Assembly (NCBI GenBank): GCA_035439445.1 | Contig: DAORKG010000018.1 | Coordinates: forward strand, 1 to 64,000 | DNA from: UBA4416 sp035439445 | GTDB lineage: Bacteria > Bacteroidota > Bacteroidia > B-17B0 > Aurantibacillaceae | Length of the DNA: 64,000 nucleotides | Direction: 5' to 3' | In this document: one piece after another, positions 41,955-50,167 of the stretch | How the letters are laid out: every line of letters begins with the position of its first letter | Numbering within the stretch: position 1 is the first letter of the stretch | Program-made: the position numbers and the translations under genes | Notes under the pieces: model-generated | Seen by the model: the letters and a program-made list of their open reading frames with translations, nothing else | What the model was told of the DNA's origin: nothing | The model's database searches: none

Positions 41955-42896
41955 TTATGGTTTAGCTAACCATTTTTCAACTTCAGTTTGATCCAGAACC
42001 ATATAGTCTACCCAATGTTCTACAACCGAATTGTTTACCATAAATATTGCTGGTAAATCTAGCCCTGCTAAGTAAACAAAAGATTTTCCGTTTAAAATGC
42101 AATAATCAATATTTCTGGCTTTAGTATCTTCAAAAAATGGTTGGATTTTGTTGTAATCCCCGTTTAGCACCAAATACATTGAAATTTCAGGGTTTTGTTC
42201 TTTCATTAAACGCATTTTTTTTGCTGCAATGCGGCAATGTGGACATGTTAAACTCATAAATGCAATAATGTGTTTGCCGCTTTTTAAAGAAGAAGGAGGT
42301 GTATGTAATTTTGCATTTTTATACAAACTATCTAATTCCAATGGAAATTGATCTTCTTTTTTAGACAAATACGCTTCTGAATAACTAAAATCAACATAAT
42401 TTAAAATATGAGGCATTGCAAATGCAGCTATAAAAGATGCGCCAAATAACCATTTTCCTGCTTTTAAATAATTAAATCCATCATAAAATTTATATATAAC
42501 AACAGAAACAGCAAGCATGACTATATTTTTAATTAAGGCTTGTAGTGGCGTCATAACAATAGCGTTTCCAAAACAACCACAATTCCCATTATTTCCTTCA
42601 CTTAGCATAATAAATACCAGGTAAACAGAAAACATAATAAGCGATCCGATTGTAAGTTTTATAGTAAATGGCTTCATATAAATTCCAAAAATCAATAATA
42701 TGCCGATAAAAAATTCTAAGCCTATCATAAAGCGGGCTATGAAAGGTGCCATTTTCCAACCACCAATACCTAAATCAACAAATGTATATTCAAATGGCTC
42801 AATAGGATATAGTTTAGTGTATGCACTGTATAAAAACACTAAGCCCATAATTGAGCTAAGAATAAAAAAAGCTATTTTAATTAATAAAGGTTTCAT
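41955..42896 (-). CDS. DoxX/MauE-like membrane protein with thioredoxin domain
   Basis: A 313-residue inner-membrane protein. Four or five hydrophobic helices (about residues 8-28, 52-72, 78-98, 112-140, 148-165) form a DoxX/MauE-like domain with NGNCGCFGNAI between helices, and the C-terminal ~115 residues form a thioredoxin-like domain with SLTCPHCRIAAKKM near 218. Both cysteine pairs suggest electron transfer across the membrane to periplasmic thiols, as in MauE/DsbD-like systems; this is inference. It is monocistronic with a terminator at 42941-42970 upstream belonging to the neighbouring lipoprotein gene. Confidence 0.88.
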   Translation of the reverse strand: MKPLLIKIAFFILSSIMGLVFLYSAYTKLYPIEPFEYTFVDLGIGGWKMAPFIARFMIGLEFFIGILLIFGIYMKPFTIKLTIGSLIMFSVYLVFIMLSEGNNGNCGCFGNAIVMTPLQALIKNIVMLAVSVVIYKFYDGFNYLKAGKWLFGASFIAAFAMPHILNYVDFSYSEAYLSKKEDQFPLELDSLYKNAKLHTPPSSLKSGKHIIAFMSLTCPHCRIAAKKMRLMKEQNPEISMYLVLNGDYNKIQPFFEDTKARNIDYCILNGKSFVYLAGLDLPAIFMVNNSVVEHWVDYMVLDQTEVEKWLAKP

Positions 42897-42939
42897 AGCT
42901 TGCGAATTTACTATTTATTTATATCTCTATTATCTTCAA

Positions 42940-42972
42940 TAAAAAAAGCTACCCACGGGTAGCTTTTTTTAA
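42940..42972 (-). terminator. Terminator of lipoprotein A
   Basis: AAAGCTACCC and GGGTAGCTTT arms, with a T run on the minus strand. Confidence 0.85.
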
Positions 42973-42989
42973 CATTCTTTATTAGTTAG

Positions 42990-43289
42990 TTATTTTAATT
43001 CGCAGTCTCTTTTAGTAACTGTTGTTTTTGTATCTCCATTTGTAATATCTGTGTACACATTTGTATTCTCGTTTGATACACAATTTGCCTTAGCTGTTTT
43101 TTTGGTTACTTTGGTCATAACAGTTTTGTCTTCATTTGATGAGAATGGTCCTGGATCAACATAGCCAATACCATTTGCAACCCCGGTAGAAGAAGTAATG
43201 GTTGTGGTGCAGGTACAAGTTCTATCTTTCTTACAAGAAAAAAAACAGAAAGAGGCTACTGCGAAAATACATAGTGAAATCTTTTTCAT
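42990..43289 (-). CDS. Small Cys-rich lipoprotein A of a tandem triplet
   Basis: A 99-residue lipoprotein; signal MKKISLCIFAVASFCFFSC with lipid-bearing Cys19, then KKDRTCTC. Cys25 and Cys27 and the later KKTAKANC plus the terminal CELK correspond exactly to motifs in the two neighbouring genes (43384 and 43780). The central part is Thr/Ser-rich and differs from the others. A longer reading from 43349 would start inside the terminator of the next gene and is rejected. Function unknown; four non-lipid cysteines could form two disulfides in the periplasm. Confidence 0.75.
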   Translation of the reverse strand: MKKISLCIFAVASFCFFSCKKDRTCTCTTTITSSTGVANGIGYVDPGPFSSNEDKTVMTKVTKKTAKANCVSNENTNVYTDITNGDTKTTVTKRDCELK

Positions 43290-43333
43290 TGTTCTTGGTT
43301 TTTTGACGAAAGTACGATTTTTTATCTTGCCAT

Positions 43334-43363
43334 AAAAAAAGGTCACCAATTGGTGACCTTTTT
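43334..43363 (-). terminator. Terminator of lipoprotein B
   Basis: Perfect palindrome AAGGTCACCAA/TTGGTGACCTT with flanking A/T runs. Confidence 0.85.
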
Positions 43364-43383
43364 AACATTCTATTAAATGTTAA

Positions 43384-43635
43384 TTATTTAATAGCACAAG
43401 TTGGTGTAGTTCCACCAGTTTGAGAAACTCCATTAACTGTTGTAGACGCTTTAGGAGCAGCATCACACCAAGCTGTAGCAGCTTTTTTAGTTGATTTTGC
43501 AGTAGTTGTAGATTCAGAAACATAAGTAGTTGAACCGAAAGATGTTGTTGTAGTACAAACGCATTTGTACTCTTTTTTGCAAGATGCAAAAGAAACTGCT
43601 ACGAAAGCAACTGCTAATAATGTAATTTTTTTCAT
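43384..43635 (-). CDS. Small Cys-rich lipoprotein B of a tandem triplet
   Basis: An 83-residue lipoprotein. Signal MKKITLLAVAFVAVSFASC (Cys19) is nearly identical to that of copy C. It then shows KKEYKCVC (Cys25, Cys27), a Thr/Ser linker, KKAATAWC and the C-terminal CAIK. It lies between copies A and C, each with its own terminator, so copies are independent units produced by duplication. No known domain is recognised. Export to the periplasm with two predicted disulfides is inference. Confidence 0.8.
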   Translation of the reverse strand: MKKITLLAVAFVAVSFASCKKEYKCVCTTTTSFGSTTYVSESTTTAKSTKKAATAWCDAAPKASTTVNGVSQTGGTTPTCAIK

Positions 43636-43725
43636 TTTTTTGAGTTTTTTAAAGTTTGCCCAAATGTATAATCTTTTTTACAAATAACCAAATATAAATC
43701 TGATTATTTTTTGTAGTTCATTGCA

Positions 43726-43761
43726 TGAAAAAAGCCATCTAATTAATAGATGGCTTTTTAT
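43726..43761 (-). terminator. Terminator of lipoprotein C
   Basis: AAAAAGCCATCTA and TAGATGGCTTTTT arms. Confidence 0.85.
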
Positions 43762-43779
43762 TTTTAACAAAAATGCTAA

Positions 43780-43983
43780 TTATTTTAAAGAACAAGTGAT
43801 ATAAGTAGAACCACTGTTGTTCCCTTCACACCAAGTTTTAGCATCTTTCTTTTTTAATTTAGCTGTGTAAGTACCAGCAGAAGTACCATCATCAGTCCAT
43901 TTACACTCGCAAGTGTAGTCTTTTTTACAAGAAGCTAAAGAAACTGCAACAAATGCAGCAGCTAATAAAGTAATTTTTTTCAT
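43780..43983 (-). CDS. Small Cys-rich lipoprotein C of a tandem triplet
   Basis: The shortest copy, 67 residues, and probably the minimal form: lipobox Cys19 (SLASCKK), Cys25 and Cys27 in DYTCEC, KKDAKTWC and the end CSLK, with only 20-odd residues between. All five Cys match copies A and B in relative position at both ends. Nothing in the sequence reveals activity. Adjacent genes (copy B, miaE) do not suggest a pathway. Confidence 0.8.
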   Translation of the reverse strand: MKKITLLAAAFVAVSLASCKKDYTCECKWTDDGTSAGTYTAKLKKKDAKTWCEGNNSGSTYITCSLK

Positions 43984-44124
43984 TTTATAAAGTTTTTAAA
44001 GTTTACGCAAATTTAGTGTGTTTTTTTAATCTTTAGATACCATCTATTGGGTATTTTTAATATTTGTAACGATTCTAAATAAAAATACTTGTTGTTTTTT
44101 TATGATTTAGTCGTGGGCATTACA

Positions 44125-44712
44125 CTATCCATGAACAGTTTCTTTGGTACCATAGTTTTTAATAATAGTTGCTTCATAGTCCAACCATTGTTGCCATCTT
44201 TTTTCAATATCTTCAACGTGACCTCCATACTTTCTGGCAAAACCGATAAATAAAGTGTAATGGGTTGCTTCACTAATCATTAAATCTCTATAAAAAGTTT
44301 TTAAATCAGCATCATTTATTTGATCAGAGAGTAATTTAAAACGTTCGCAACTTCTTGCTTCTATCATAGCTCCAAATAATAATCGATCAATTAAAACTAT
44401 CTCCTTTCTATGATCTCCTTTTCTCATGAATTTATATAACTCACCTACATATTCATCTTTTCTTTCAAAACCTAATTTGTATCCACGTTCTTTTATCTTT
44501 TGATGAACCATTTCAAAATGTGATAGTTCTTCTTGTGCTAACTTCACCATTTCTTCAACTAAGTCGGAGTAGTATGGGTAGCTGATCATAATTGAAATGG
44601 CATTAGTAGCAGCTTTCTGTTCGCAGTAAGCATGATCAGTTAAAATTTCAGCGATATTAGTTTCAACAATATTTACCCAGCGTGGGTCTGTTTCTAATTT
44701 AAGTCCTAACAT
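44125..44712 (-). CDS. miaE: tRNA-(ms2io6A) hydroxylase
   Basis: MiaE is a ferritin-like di-iron monooxygenase hydroxylating ms2i6A37 of tRNA. Four-helix-bundle ligands are seen: DHAYCEQKAA near residue 26, EELSHFEMVH near 80, EARSCERF near 132 and SEATHYTLF near 163 (E-x2-H patterns). The length of 195 residues is normal. It is transcribed alone, with no visible link to neighbours. Its presence implies that MiaA and MiaB act on tRNA elsewhere in the genome. Confidence 0.95.
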   Translation of the reverse strand: MLGLKLETDPRWVNIVETNIAEILTDHAYCEQKAATNAISIMISYPYYSDLVEEMVKLAQEELSHFEMVHQKIKERGYKLGFERKDEYVGELYKFMRKGDHRKEIVLIDRLLFGAMIEARSCERFKLLSDQINDADLKTFYRDLMISEATHYTLFIGFARKYGGHVEDIEKRWQQWLDYEATIIKNYGTKETVHG

Positions 44713-44775
44713 AATTTAAAAATATAAAAACAAAATTAGAATATTCGATGATAAGAAGGAAATAAAAGAGAATGA

Positions 44776-45225
44776 TTAATCTCTTAATTTGTCTAATAAA
44801 TTATTGAGTGTATTTATTTCGTCTTGAGATAAAGACTTGATGGTTTGTTTTGAAAGTTCATCTATATGATCAAGTGATTTTAGTAGTTCTAGTCCTTTTT
44901 CACTGATAACAATATCTACACTTCTTCTGTCATTAGGACACTCTCTCCTTAGTAGTAATTTTTTCGTGAATAATTTATCTACTATCCTTGATGTATCACT
45001 CATCCTATCGAGCATACGTTCTTTTATCAACTTGATACTGCATGGATTTGGATATTGACCTCTAAGTATCCTCAGTACATTGTATTGTTGTACAGTAATT
45101 CCTGAATTTTTAAATAAAGTATCTTGCTTGGCAGTAAGCCAATTGGTGGTATAAATCAAATTAAGCACCAATTTTTGTTGAATGCTTTTAAATTTTTTTT
45201 GTTGTATTTCGTCTTCTAATCTCAA
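44776..45225 (-). CDS. MarR-family transcriptional regulator
   Basis: A 149-residue winged-HTH regulator of the MarR family. The DNA-binding core runs through GITVQQYNVLRILRGQYPN, the recognition region RMSDTSRIVDKLFTKKLL near 78 and the wing RRECPNDRRSVDIVIS with the conserved DxRxxxV signature. The Cys in RRECPNDRR is a candidate redox sensor but this is not established. It lies immediately downstream of yceI (a terminator intervenes) and is the likely binder of the palindromes over the yceI promoter. Confidence 0.93.
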   Translation of the reverse strand: MRLEDEIQQKKFKSIQQKLVLNLIYTTNWLTAKQDTLFKNSGITVQQYNVLRILRGQYPNPCSIKLIKERMLDRMSDTSRIVDKLFTKKLLLRRECPNDRRSVDIVISEKGLELLKSLDHIDELSKQTIKSLSQDEINTLNNLLDKLRD

Positions 45226-45237
45226 ACTTTGTGATAT

Positions 45238-45268
45238 AAAAAAAGTCCCTAGGTTTAACTAGGGACCA
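45238..45268 (-). terminator. Terminator of yceI
   Basis: GTCCCTAG and CTAGGGAC arms with a T run on the minus strand, before marR. Confidence 0.8.
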
Positions 45269-45286
45269 ATTTACTATTTTTATTTA

Positions 45287-45883
45287 TTACTTAGCTTTTG
45301 TAATTTCTACATTAATGTCTAAACGAACATCTTCGCTAACAGCCACTCCACCTGCTTCTAAAGCTGCATTCCAAGCTAAACCAAAATCTTTACGGTTAAT
45401 TGTGCCTGTAACTTTAAATGCATAACGCTCAAATCCGTAAGGATCTTTAACTATTTTAGAGGCGCCAATTGCTGTTAAAGTGACAGATTTAGTTACACCA
45501 TGCATTGTTAAATCTCCTGTTAATGTGTAAGTCCCTTTAATTTTTCCCGGCTTCATTGATTTACTAACAAAAGTGATTTTTGGGAATTTTGCAACATCAA
45601 AAAAGTCAGGACTTTTTAAGTGCCCATCTCTTTTTTCATCATCTGTATTGATACTTGAAGCATCTACTGAAAAATCAATTTTTGCATCAGTAAAATCCAA
45701 ATCTCCTTTTGAAGATACTTTTCCTTCATATATTTTAAATTTCCCTTCTGTTTCACTTACCATCATATGTGTTACAGCGAAACCTAATTTACTGTGAGAT
45801 GCATCTACATTCCAGTTAGTTTGTGCTTTAGCACTTAAAGATATAGCTGCAACAGCTATTAATGTTTTAAAAGTAGTTTTCAT
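45287..45883 (-). CDS. YceI-like periplasmic lipid-binding protein
   Basis: A 198-residue YceI-family protein: signal peptide about 1-21 ending SAKAQ, then the family's NWNVDASHSKLGFAVTHMMVS and, further on, NRKDFGLAWNAALEAGG. YceI proteins form an extended lipocalin-like barrel binding polyisoprenoids; it should be periplasmic. Its promoter region contains two palindromes, one 20 bp long and perfect, overlapping the -33 element; MarR-type control is likely as the marR gene is next. Confidence 0.95.
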   Translation of the reverse strand: MKTTFKTLIAVAAISLSAKAQTNWNVDASHSKLGFAVTHMMVSETEGKFKIYEGKVSSKGDLDFTDAKIDFSVDASSINTDDEKRDGHLKSPDFFDVAKFPKITFVSKSMKPGKIKGTYTLTGDLTMHGVTKSVTLTAIGASKIVKDPYGFERYAFKVTGTINRKDFGLAWNAALEAGGVAVSEDVRLDINVEITKAK

Positions 45884-45908
45884 ATTTTAGTTTTTTATAA
45901 TTTGAATA

Positions 45909-45916
45909 CAAATATA
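45909..45916 (-). promoter_or_regulatory. -7 promoter box of yceI
   Basis: Minus-strand TATATTTG; a TTG (45939-45937 on the minus strand) inside the large palindrome serves as the -33 element, 20 bp away. Confidence 0.65.
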
Positions 45917-45927
45917 TGTTATAACAT
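45916..45927. promoter_or_regulatory. Palindrome 1 at yceI promoter
   Basis: ATGTTATAACAT, a 12-bp perfect palindrome between the -7 and -33 elements. Confidence 0.5.
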
Positions 45928-45946
45928 TATATGTTGCAACATATAA
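45927..45946. promoter_or_regulatory. Palindrome 2 at yceI promoter, likely MarR operator
   Basis: TTATATGTTGCAACATATAA is a 20-bp perfect palindrome covering the -33 region. Size and symmetry fit a MarR dimer site. Confidence 0.65.
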
Positions 45947-45980
45947 ATTAAAATAATTGTTAAAATTTATAATATAAAAA

Positions 45981-46016
45981 TAAAAAAGCCCTAAATCAAA
46001 TGATTTAGGGCTTTGT
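45981..46016 (-). terminator. Terminator of T9SS protein gene
   Basis: AAAGCCCTAAATCA and TGATTTAGGGCTTT arms, downstream of the stop at 46036. Confidence 0.85.
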
Positions 46017-46035
46017 AAGATGAATTACGGTAATA

Positions 46036-47049
46036 TTATTTTGTAATTAATAACTTTTGACTTGGAAGTACAATGTTATCAGAACTAAACATGACATTAT
46101 ATGTTCCGGACGTAATTTCCAGAGGCAGAACAAATGTATTAACTCCCTTAATAACATCGACTTTTGTTTCTAACACAACCTGTCCAAAACTATTTAATAT
46201 TCTGATATAGTTGTTATTAGAAGAAGTTGTCACATCCAATAAAATATTAACCTCTGAAGATGATGGATTTGGATAAAGAACAATTTGATCTTTAACATTT
46301 TTACAATTTACGTCAATTGCTTTAAAAACTTCTCTAGCACTGTTTTTATCAACTTGAGTTAATCTGTAATACATCAATTCATGATTAATAGAGTAATCAA
46401 TGTGAACGTATTTATTTACAACCCCACTAGTACCACTTCCTGATATTTTAGCAACATGATCCCAATCGGTTCCGTTAGAGCTTTTTTCAACCAAAAAATA
46501 ATCATTGTTTTCTTCGGAAGCAGTACTCCAATTTAACTCTACACCATTGGTTAAACATGTCCCGGTAAAATCAATTAGTTCAATTGGTAGACCACCTGCA
46601 GAAACTGAAAAGGGACCATTAGATGTACCTGGACCAGACCAATCGGCTCCACCATGTCCAATCTTGATTTGATTTGAACTACTTGGACCAGATATTGAAC
46701 CTCCAGAAGCAACATTAATAATTGAACCTGATGGTAAATTTAAAGCATCGCTAGGACCAGGGAAAAGTAATTGGCCAAAGACAGATATTGAAATTACATT
46801 ACTAATTGTAATACCATTACTAATAGATAATGTACAACCGGCTGGTATTATTAAAACATCTCCTGCACTTGGCTCAGCTGTCAGTTGAGTACCTGTCCCA
46901 TTTAACCCTGTCCACCATGGCGATTTTGCCGCAGTAAAACCACTATAAGTTGCTGGACAAGGACCTGCATAATAAGTGGTTGCTTGTAAACCGCTTACTT
47001 TAAATAGTATAAACAATAGTAAGGAAAAGTAAAATGTAAAAATTCTCAT
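46036..47049 (-). CDS. T9SS-exported surface protein
   Basis: A 337-residue secreted protein. The signal peptide begins at MRIFTFYFSLLLFILF; an earlier in-frame ATG (47115) would prepend another hydrophobic stretch and is not used. After about 150 residues of Gly/Ser/Pro-rich beta sequence (AGDVLIIPAGCTLSISNGI, ISVFGQLLFPGPS) comes an FnIII-like segment (LNWSTASEENNDYFLVEKSS) and a type A T9SS domain (LYPNPSSSEVNILLDV ... KLLITK). The first domain has the LxIPAGxTLxI pattern of G8-like domains. Ligand unknown; surface attachment is inferred from the sorting domain. Confidence 0.88.
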   Translation of the reverse strand: MRIFTFYFSLLLFILFKVSGLQATTYYAGPCPATYSGFTAAKSPWWTGLNGTGTQLTAEPSAGDVLIIPAGCTLSISNGITISNVISISVFGQLLFPGPSDALNLPSGSIINVASGGSISGPSSSNQIKIGHGGADWSGPGTSNGPFSVSAGGLPIELIDFTGTCLTNGVELNWSTASEENNDYFLVEKSSNGTDWDHVAKISGSGTSGVVNKYVHIDYSINHELMYYRLTQVDKNSAREVFKAIDVNCKNVKDQIVLYPNPSSSEVNILLDVTTSSNNNYIRILNSFGQVVLETKVDVIKGVNTFVLPLEITSGTYNVMFSSDNIVLPSQKLLITK

Positions 47050-47256
47050 CAAATGTGGTTTGTTTAGGTTAAGCAAAATATATAAAAAAAACTTAATTTT
47101 TAACATAATTTTCAAAAATCATTCCATATTATTTTGTTAAAAGTTGATTTTACAAATATAATTATCATATCTCATCAAATCATTAATGGTAAACTATATA
47201 TGTAATAGTGTTTTTATTTATTTCTTGTTTCAATATTTAAGATATAAAAATTCTTT

Positions 47257-47264
47257 TATCTTTG
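47257..47264 (+). promoter_or_regulatory. -7 promoter box of thrS operon
   Basis: TATCTTTG, matching TAnnTTTG; gives a leader of about 40 nt. Confidence 0.65.
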
Positions 47265-47280
47265 TTCCCCTAATTTAAAA

Positions 47281-47297
47281 CCCACGTTGTAAGTGGG
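47281..47297 (+). promoter_or_regulatory. Hairpin over the thrS ribosome binding site
   Basis: CCCAC pairs with GTGGG (47293-47297); the 3' arm contains the GGGAG Shine-Dalgarno-like sequence 7 nt before the ATG. Translation may therefore be controlled by this structure. Confidence 0.5.
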
Positions 47298-47306
47298 AGC
47301 AAGTAT

Positions 47307-49256
47307 ATGATAAAAATAACTTTACCGGATGGTTCTGTTCGCGAGTATCAAAAAGGAACCACCTCTATGCAAGTTGCACAGAGTATCAGCGAAGGATTAG
47401 CACGTAATGTGCTTTCAGCAAAAGTTAATGGCGAAGTAATAGACGCTAATAGATCTATTAACCAAGATTCAACCCTAAGTTTATTAACGTGGAATGATGC
47501 AGAAGGGAAAAATACCTTATGGCATTCATCTGCGCATTTATTAGCCGAGGCACTAGAGGCTTTATATCCTGGAGTAAAGTTTTGGGTTGGCCCACCATTA
47601 GAAAACGGATTTTACTACGATGTTGATTTAAATGGTCAAACTTTAACCCCTGCTGATTTTGAAAAAATTGAGGCGAAGATGTTAGAGTTAGCTCGTCAAA
47701 ACAACGAGTACAAGCGTATTGATATTACTAAAGCAGAGGCTATTAAATATTTTGCGGATAAAGGAGATGAGTATAAATTAGATTTATTAGAACGTTTAGA
47801 GGATGGAAACATCTCTTTATACAATCAAGGAAATTTTACGGATTTATGCCGTGGACCACATATCCCAAATACCGGATTTATTAAAGCTGTTAAAGTTTTA
47901 AATATAGCAGGTGCTTATTGGAAAGGTGACGAGAAAAACAAAATGTTGACTCGTATTTATGGTATTGCTTTTCCTAAAGAGAAAGAATTAAAAGAGTATT
48001 TAGTTTTATTAGAAGAAGCTAAAAAACGCGATCACCGTAAACTAGGTAAGGAATTAGAATTATTTACTTTTTCAGAAAAAGTAGGTCTTGGTTTACCTTT
48101 ATGGTTGCCTAAAGGTGCTATGTTACGTGAGCGTTTGATTCAATTCATGCAAAAAGCTCAGTTAAAAGCAGGTTATTTGCCTGTTGTGTCTCCGCATATT
48201 GCTCAAAAAGAACTTTATGTGTGTTCCGGACATTACGAAAAATATGGGGCAGATTCTTTTCAGCCAATTAAAACACCTCATGAAGGAGAGGAGTTTTATT
48301 TAAAACCAATGAACTGTCCGCATCACTGCGAGATTTATAAATCTTCACCAAAATCTTATAAAGATTTACCACAACGTTATGCCGAATTTGGTACAGTATA
48401 CCGTTATGAGCAAAAAGGTGAATTGCATGGTTTAACACGTGTACGTGGCTTTACTCAAGATGATGCGCACTTATTTGTTCGCCCAGATCAAGTAAAAGAA
48501 GAGTTTTTAAAGGTAATTGATTTAGTTCTTTATGTATTTAATGCATTAGACTTTAAAGATTATACGGCTCAAGTTTCTTTACGCGATCCTGAAAATAAGG
48601 CTAAATACATTGGTTCTGATGAAAATTGGGCTTTAGCAGAGAAGGCAATTATTGATTCGGCTGCAGAAAAAGGATTAAGAACAGTAGTTGAAACAGGAGA
48701 AGCTGCATTTTATGGTCCGAAACTGGATTTTATGGTAAAAGATGCTTTAGGACGCAAATGGCAATTAGGAACTATTCAGGTAGATTATAACTTACCTGAG
48801 CGTTTTGAGTTGGAGTATACGGGTTCCGATAACCAAAAGCACCGTCCTGTGATGATTCACCGTGCACCTTTTGGTTCACTAGAGCGTTTTATTGCGGTTT
48901 TAATTGAACATTGTGGTGGAAATTTCCCGCTTTGGTTAACTCCAGATCAATATGCTATTTTACCGATTAGTGAAAAATATAACGATTATGCAAAAAAAGT
49001 TTCAGAATTGTTAAATATTTCCGATATTCGCGGCCTTGTTGATGAGAGGAATGAGAAAATAGGGAAGAAAATTCGCGACAATGAAGTAAATAAGATACCT
49101 TATATGCTTATTGTTGGTGAGAAAGAAGCGGAAGAAGGAACTGTTGCAGTGCGAGAACATGGTAAAGGAGATATAGGAACAATGACTATTGAAGACTTTG
49201 CAAAGCTTGTGCAAATAACCATCGACAACGATTTTAAACAAAAAACAATTAATTAA
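47307..49256 (+). CDS. thrS: Threonyl-tRNA synthetase
   Basis: ThrRS with TGS domain (residues 1-60), editing domain with HSSAHLLAEALEALYPG (about 73-90), and class II catalytic core: zinc-binding Cys in MNCPHHCEIY, motif 2 in RYEQKGELHGLTRVRGFTQDD and motif 3 in HRAPFGSLERFIAVL. The anticodon-binding domain is at 540-640. The length of 649 residues is normal. It opens the classical thrS-infC-rpmI-rplT operon, and a small hairpin occludes its Shine-Dalgarno sequence, a potential autoregulatory feature. Confidence 0.98.
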   Translation: MIKITLPDGSVREYQKGTTSMQVAQSISEGLARNVLSAKVNGEVIDANRSINQDSTLSLLTWNDAEGKNTLWHSSAHLLAEALEALYPGVKFWVGPPLENGFYYDVDLNGQTLTPADFEKIEAKMLELARQNNEYKRIDITKAEAIKYFADKGDEYKLDLLERLEDGNISLYNQGNFTDLCRGPHIPNTGFIKAVKVLNIAGAYWKGDEKNKMLTRIYGIAFPKEKELKEYLVLLEEAKKRDHRKLGKELELFTFSEKVGLGLPLWLPKGAMLRERLIQFMQKAQLKAGYLPVVSPHIAQKELYVCSGHYEKYGADSFQPIKTPHEGEEFYLKPMNCPHHCEIYKSSPKSYKDLPQRYAEFGTVYRYEQKGELHGLTRVRGFTQDDAHLFVRPDQVKEEFLKVIDLVLYVFNALDFKDYTAQVSLRDPENKAKYIGSDENWALAEKAIIDSAAEKGLRTVVETGEAAFYGPKLDFMVKDALGRKWQLGTIQVDYNLPERFELEYTGSDNQKHRPVMIHRAPFGSLERFIAVLIEHCGGNFPLWLTPDQYAILPISEKYNDYAKKVSELLNISDIRGLVDERNEKIGKKIRDNEVNKIPYMLIVGEKEAEEGTVAVREHGKGDIGTMTIEDFAKLVQITIDNDFKQKTIN

Positions 49257-49278
49257 TAATTTAAAAGCGGAGGTAGTT

Positions 49279-49932
49279 ATTAGCGTTTTTAAGAAACCAA
49301 TAAACAGCAACAACAAAAATACTGGGCCGGTTAAGCCTGGTGAGGCTGGCTCTGGACAAGCACCTGAGTTTAAGCGTCCTAAAGGATTAAAGGAAGGGTT
49401 TAAGCGTCCTGGAGTTAAGGAAGACCAGCACAGAATTAACGAGAACATTAGACATACACCTAAAGTTCGAGTGGTGGGTGATAACATTGAAGCAGGGGTT
49501 TACTCTATTTCGGAGGCCTTGAAAATGGCTGAAGAGGCTGGAGTTGATTTAGTGGAAATTGCACCAAATGTTGATCCTCCTGTTTGTAAGTTGATTGATT
49601 ATGGTAAGTTTTTATACGAACTAAAAAAGAAAGCAAAAGAAGTAAAAGCTAAAGCATCGAAGGTTGTAGTAAAAGATATTCGTTTTGGCCCTCACACAGA
49701 TGAACATGATTATCAATTCAAAAAAAATCATGCTCAAAAGTTTTTACAAGACGGTTTTAAAGTGAAAGCTTTTGTTTTCTTCAGAGGTCGTGAGATTGTA
49801 TTTAAAGAGCAAGGTGAAATTTTATTATTGCGCTTCGCATCTGAGTTAGAAGAATGGGGTAAAGCAGAACAATTACCTGTGTTGGAAGGAAAGAAAATGC
49901 AAATGGTTATCGCACCTAAAAAAACGAAATAA
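49279..49932 (+). CDS. infC: Translation initiation factor IF-3 (ATT start)
   Basis: IF-3 keeps the ribosome subunits apart and checks initiator pairing. Its N-terminal domain (HRINEN preceded by basic linker, then VRVVGDNIEAGVYS) and C-terminal domain (KDIRFGPHTDEHDYQFK ...) are present, 217 residues in all. The only sensible start is ATT at 49279, preceded by GGAGG five bases upstream (49269-49273); a start at GTG 49471 would remove the first 64 residues including the HRINENIR element. ATT starts are well known for infC, where IF-3 represses its own translation. An extra N-terminal ~45-residue Pro/Lys/Gly segment precedes the first domain. Confidence 0.95.
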   Translation: MSVFKKPINSNNKNTGPVKPGEAGSGQAPEFKRPKGLKEGFKRPGVKEDQHRINENIRHTPKVRVVGDNIEAGVYSISEALKMAEEAGVDLVEIAPNVDPPVCKLIDYGKFLYELKKKAKEVKAKASKVVVKDIRFGPHTDEHDYQFKKNHAQKFLQDGFKVKAFVFFRGREIVFKEQGEILLLRFASELEEWGKAEQLPVLEGKKMQMVIAPKKTK

Positions 49933-49972
49933 TTTTTAAAGAGTACTAACAAATAAATAAAACAAAAACAAA

Positions 49973-50167
49973 ATGCCAAAAATGAAAACAAACTCTAGTG
50001 CAAAGAAGAGATTCTCTGTTACTGGGACCGGCAAAATCAAAAGAAAACATGCTTTCAAAAGTCATATCTTGACTAAGAAAACAACTAAAGGAAAACGTGC
50101 GTTAACCAAATCAGGCTTAGTACATGAGCGTGATATGGATAATATCAAGTTTTTATTAGCAATGTAA
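49973..50167 (+). CDS. rpmI: Ribosomal protein L35
   Basis: L35, 64 residues: KMKTNSSAKKRFSVTGTGKI then KRKHAFKSHILTKKTTKGKR. It belongs to the large subunit and is highly basic. It is third in the thrS-infC-rpmI-rplT operon. Confidence 0.98.
   Translation: MPKMKTNSSAKKRFSVTGTGKIKRKHAFKSHILTKKTTKGKRALTKSGLVHERDMDNIKFLLAM

Noticed and set aside
43290..43349. Extended N-terminus of lipoprotein A
   Set aside because: Overlaps the terminator of lipoprotein B; the MKKISLC start gives the same signal type as its paralogues.
49011..49487. 158-codon minus-strand frame across thrS-infC
   Set aside because: Covers the true N-terminus of infC and lacks any recognisable feature.
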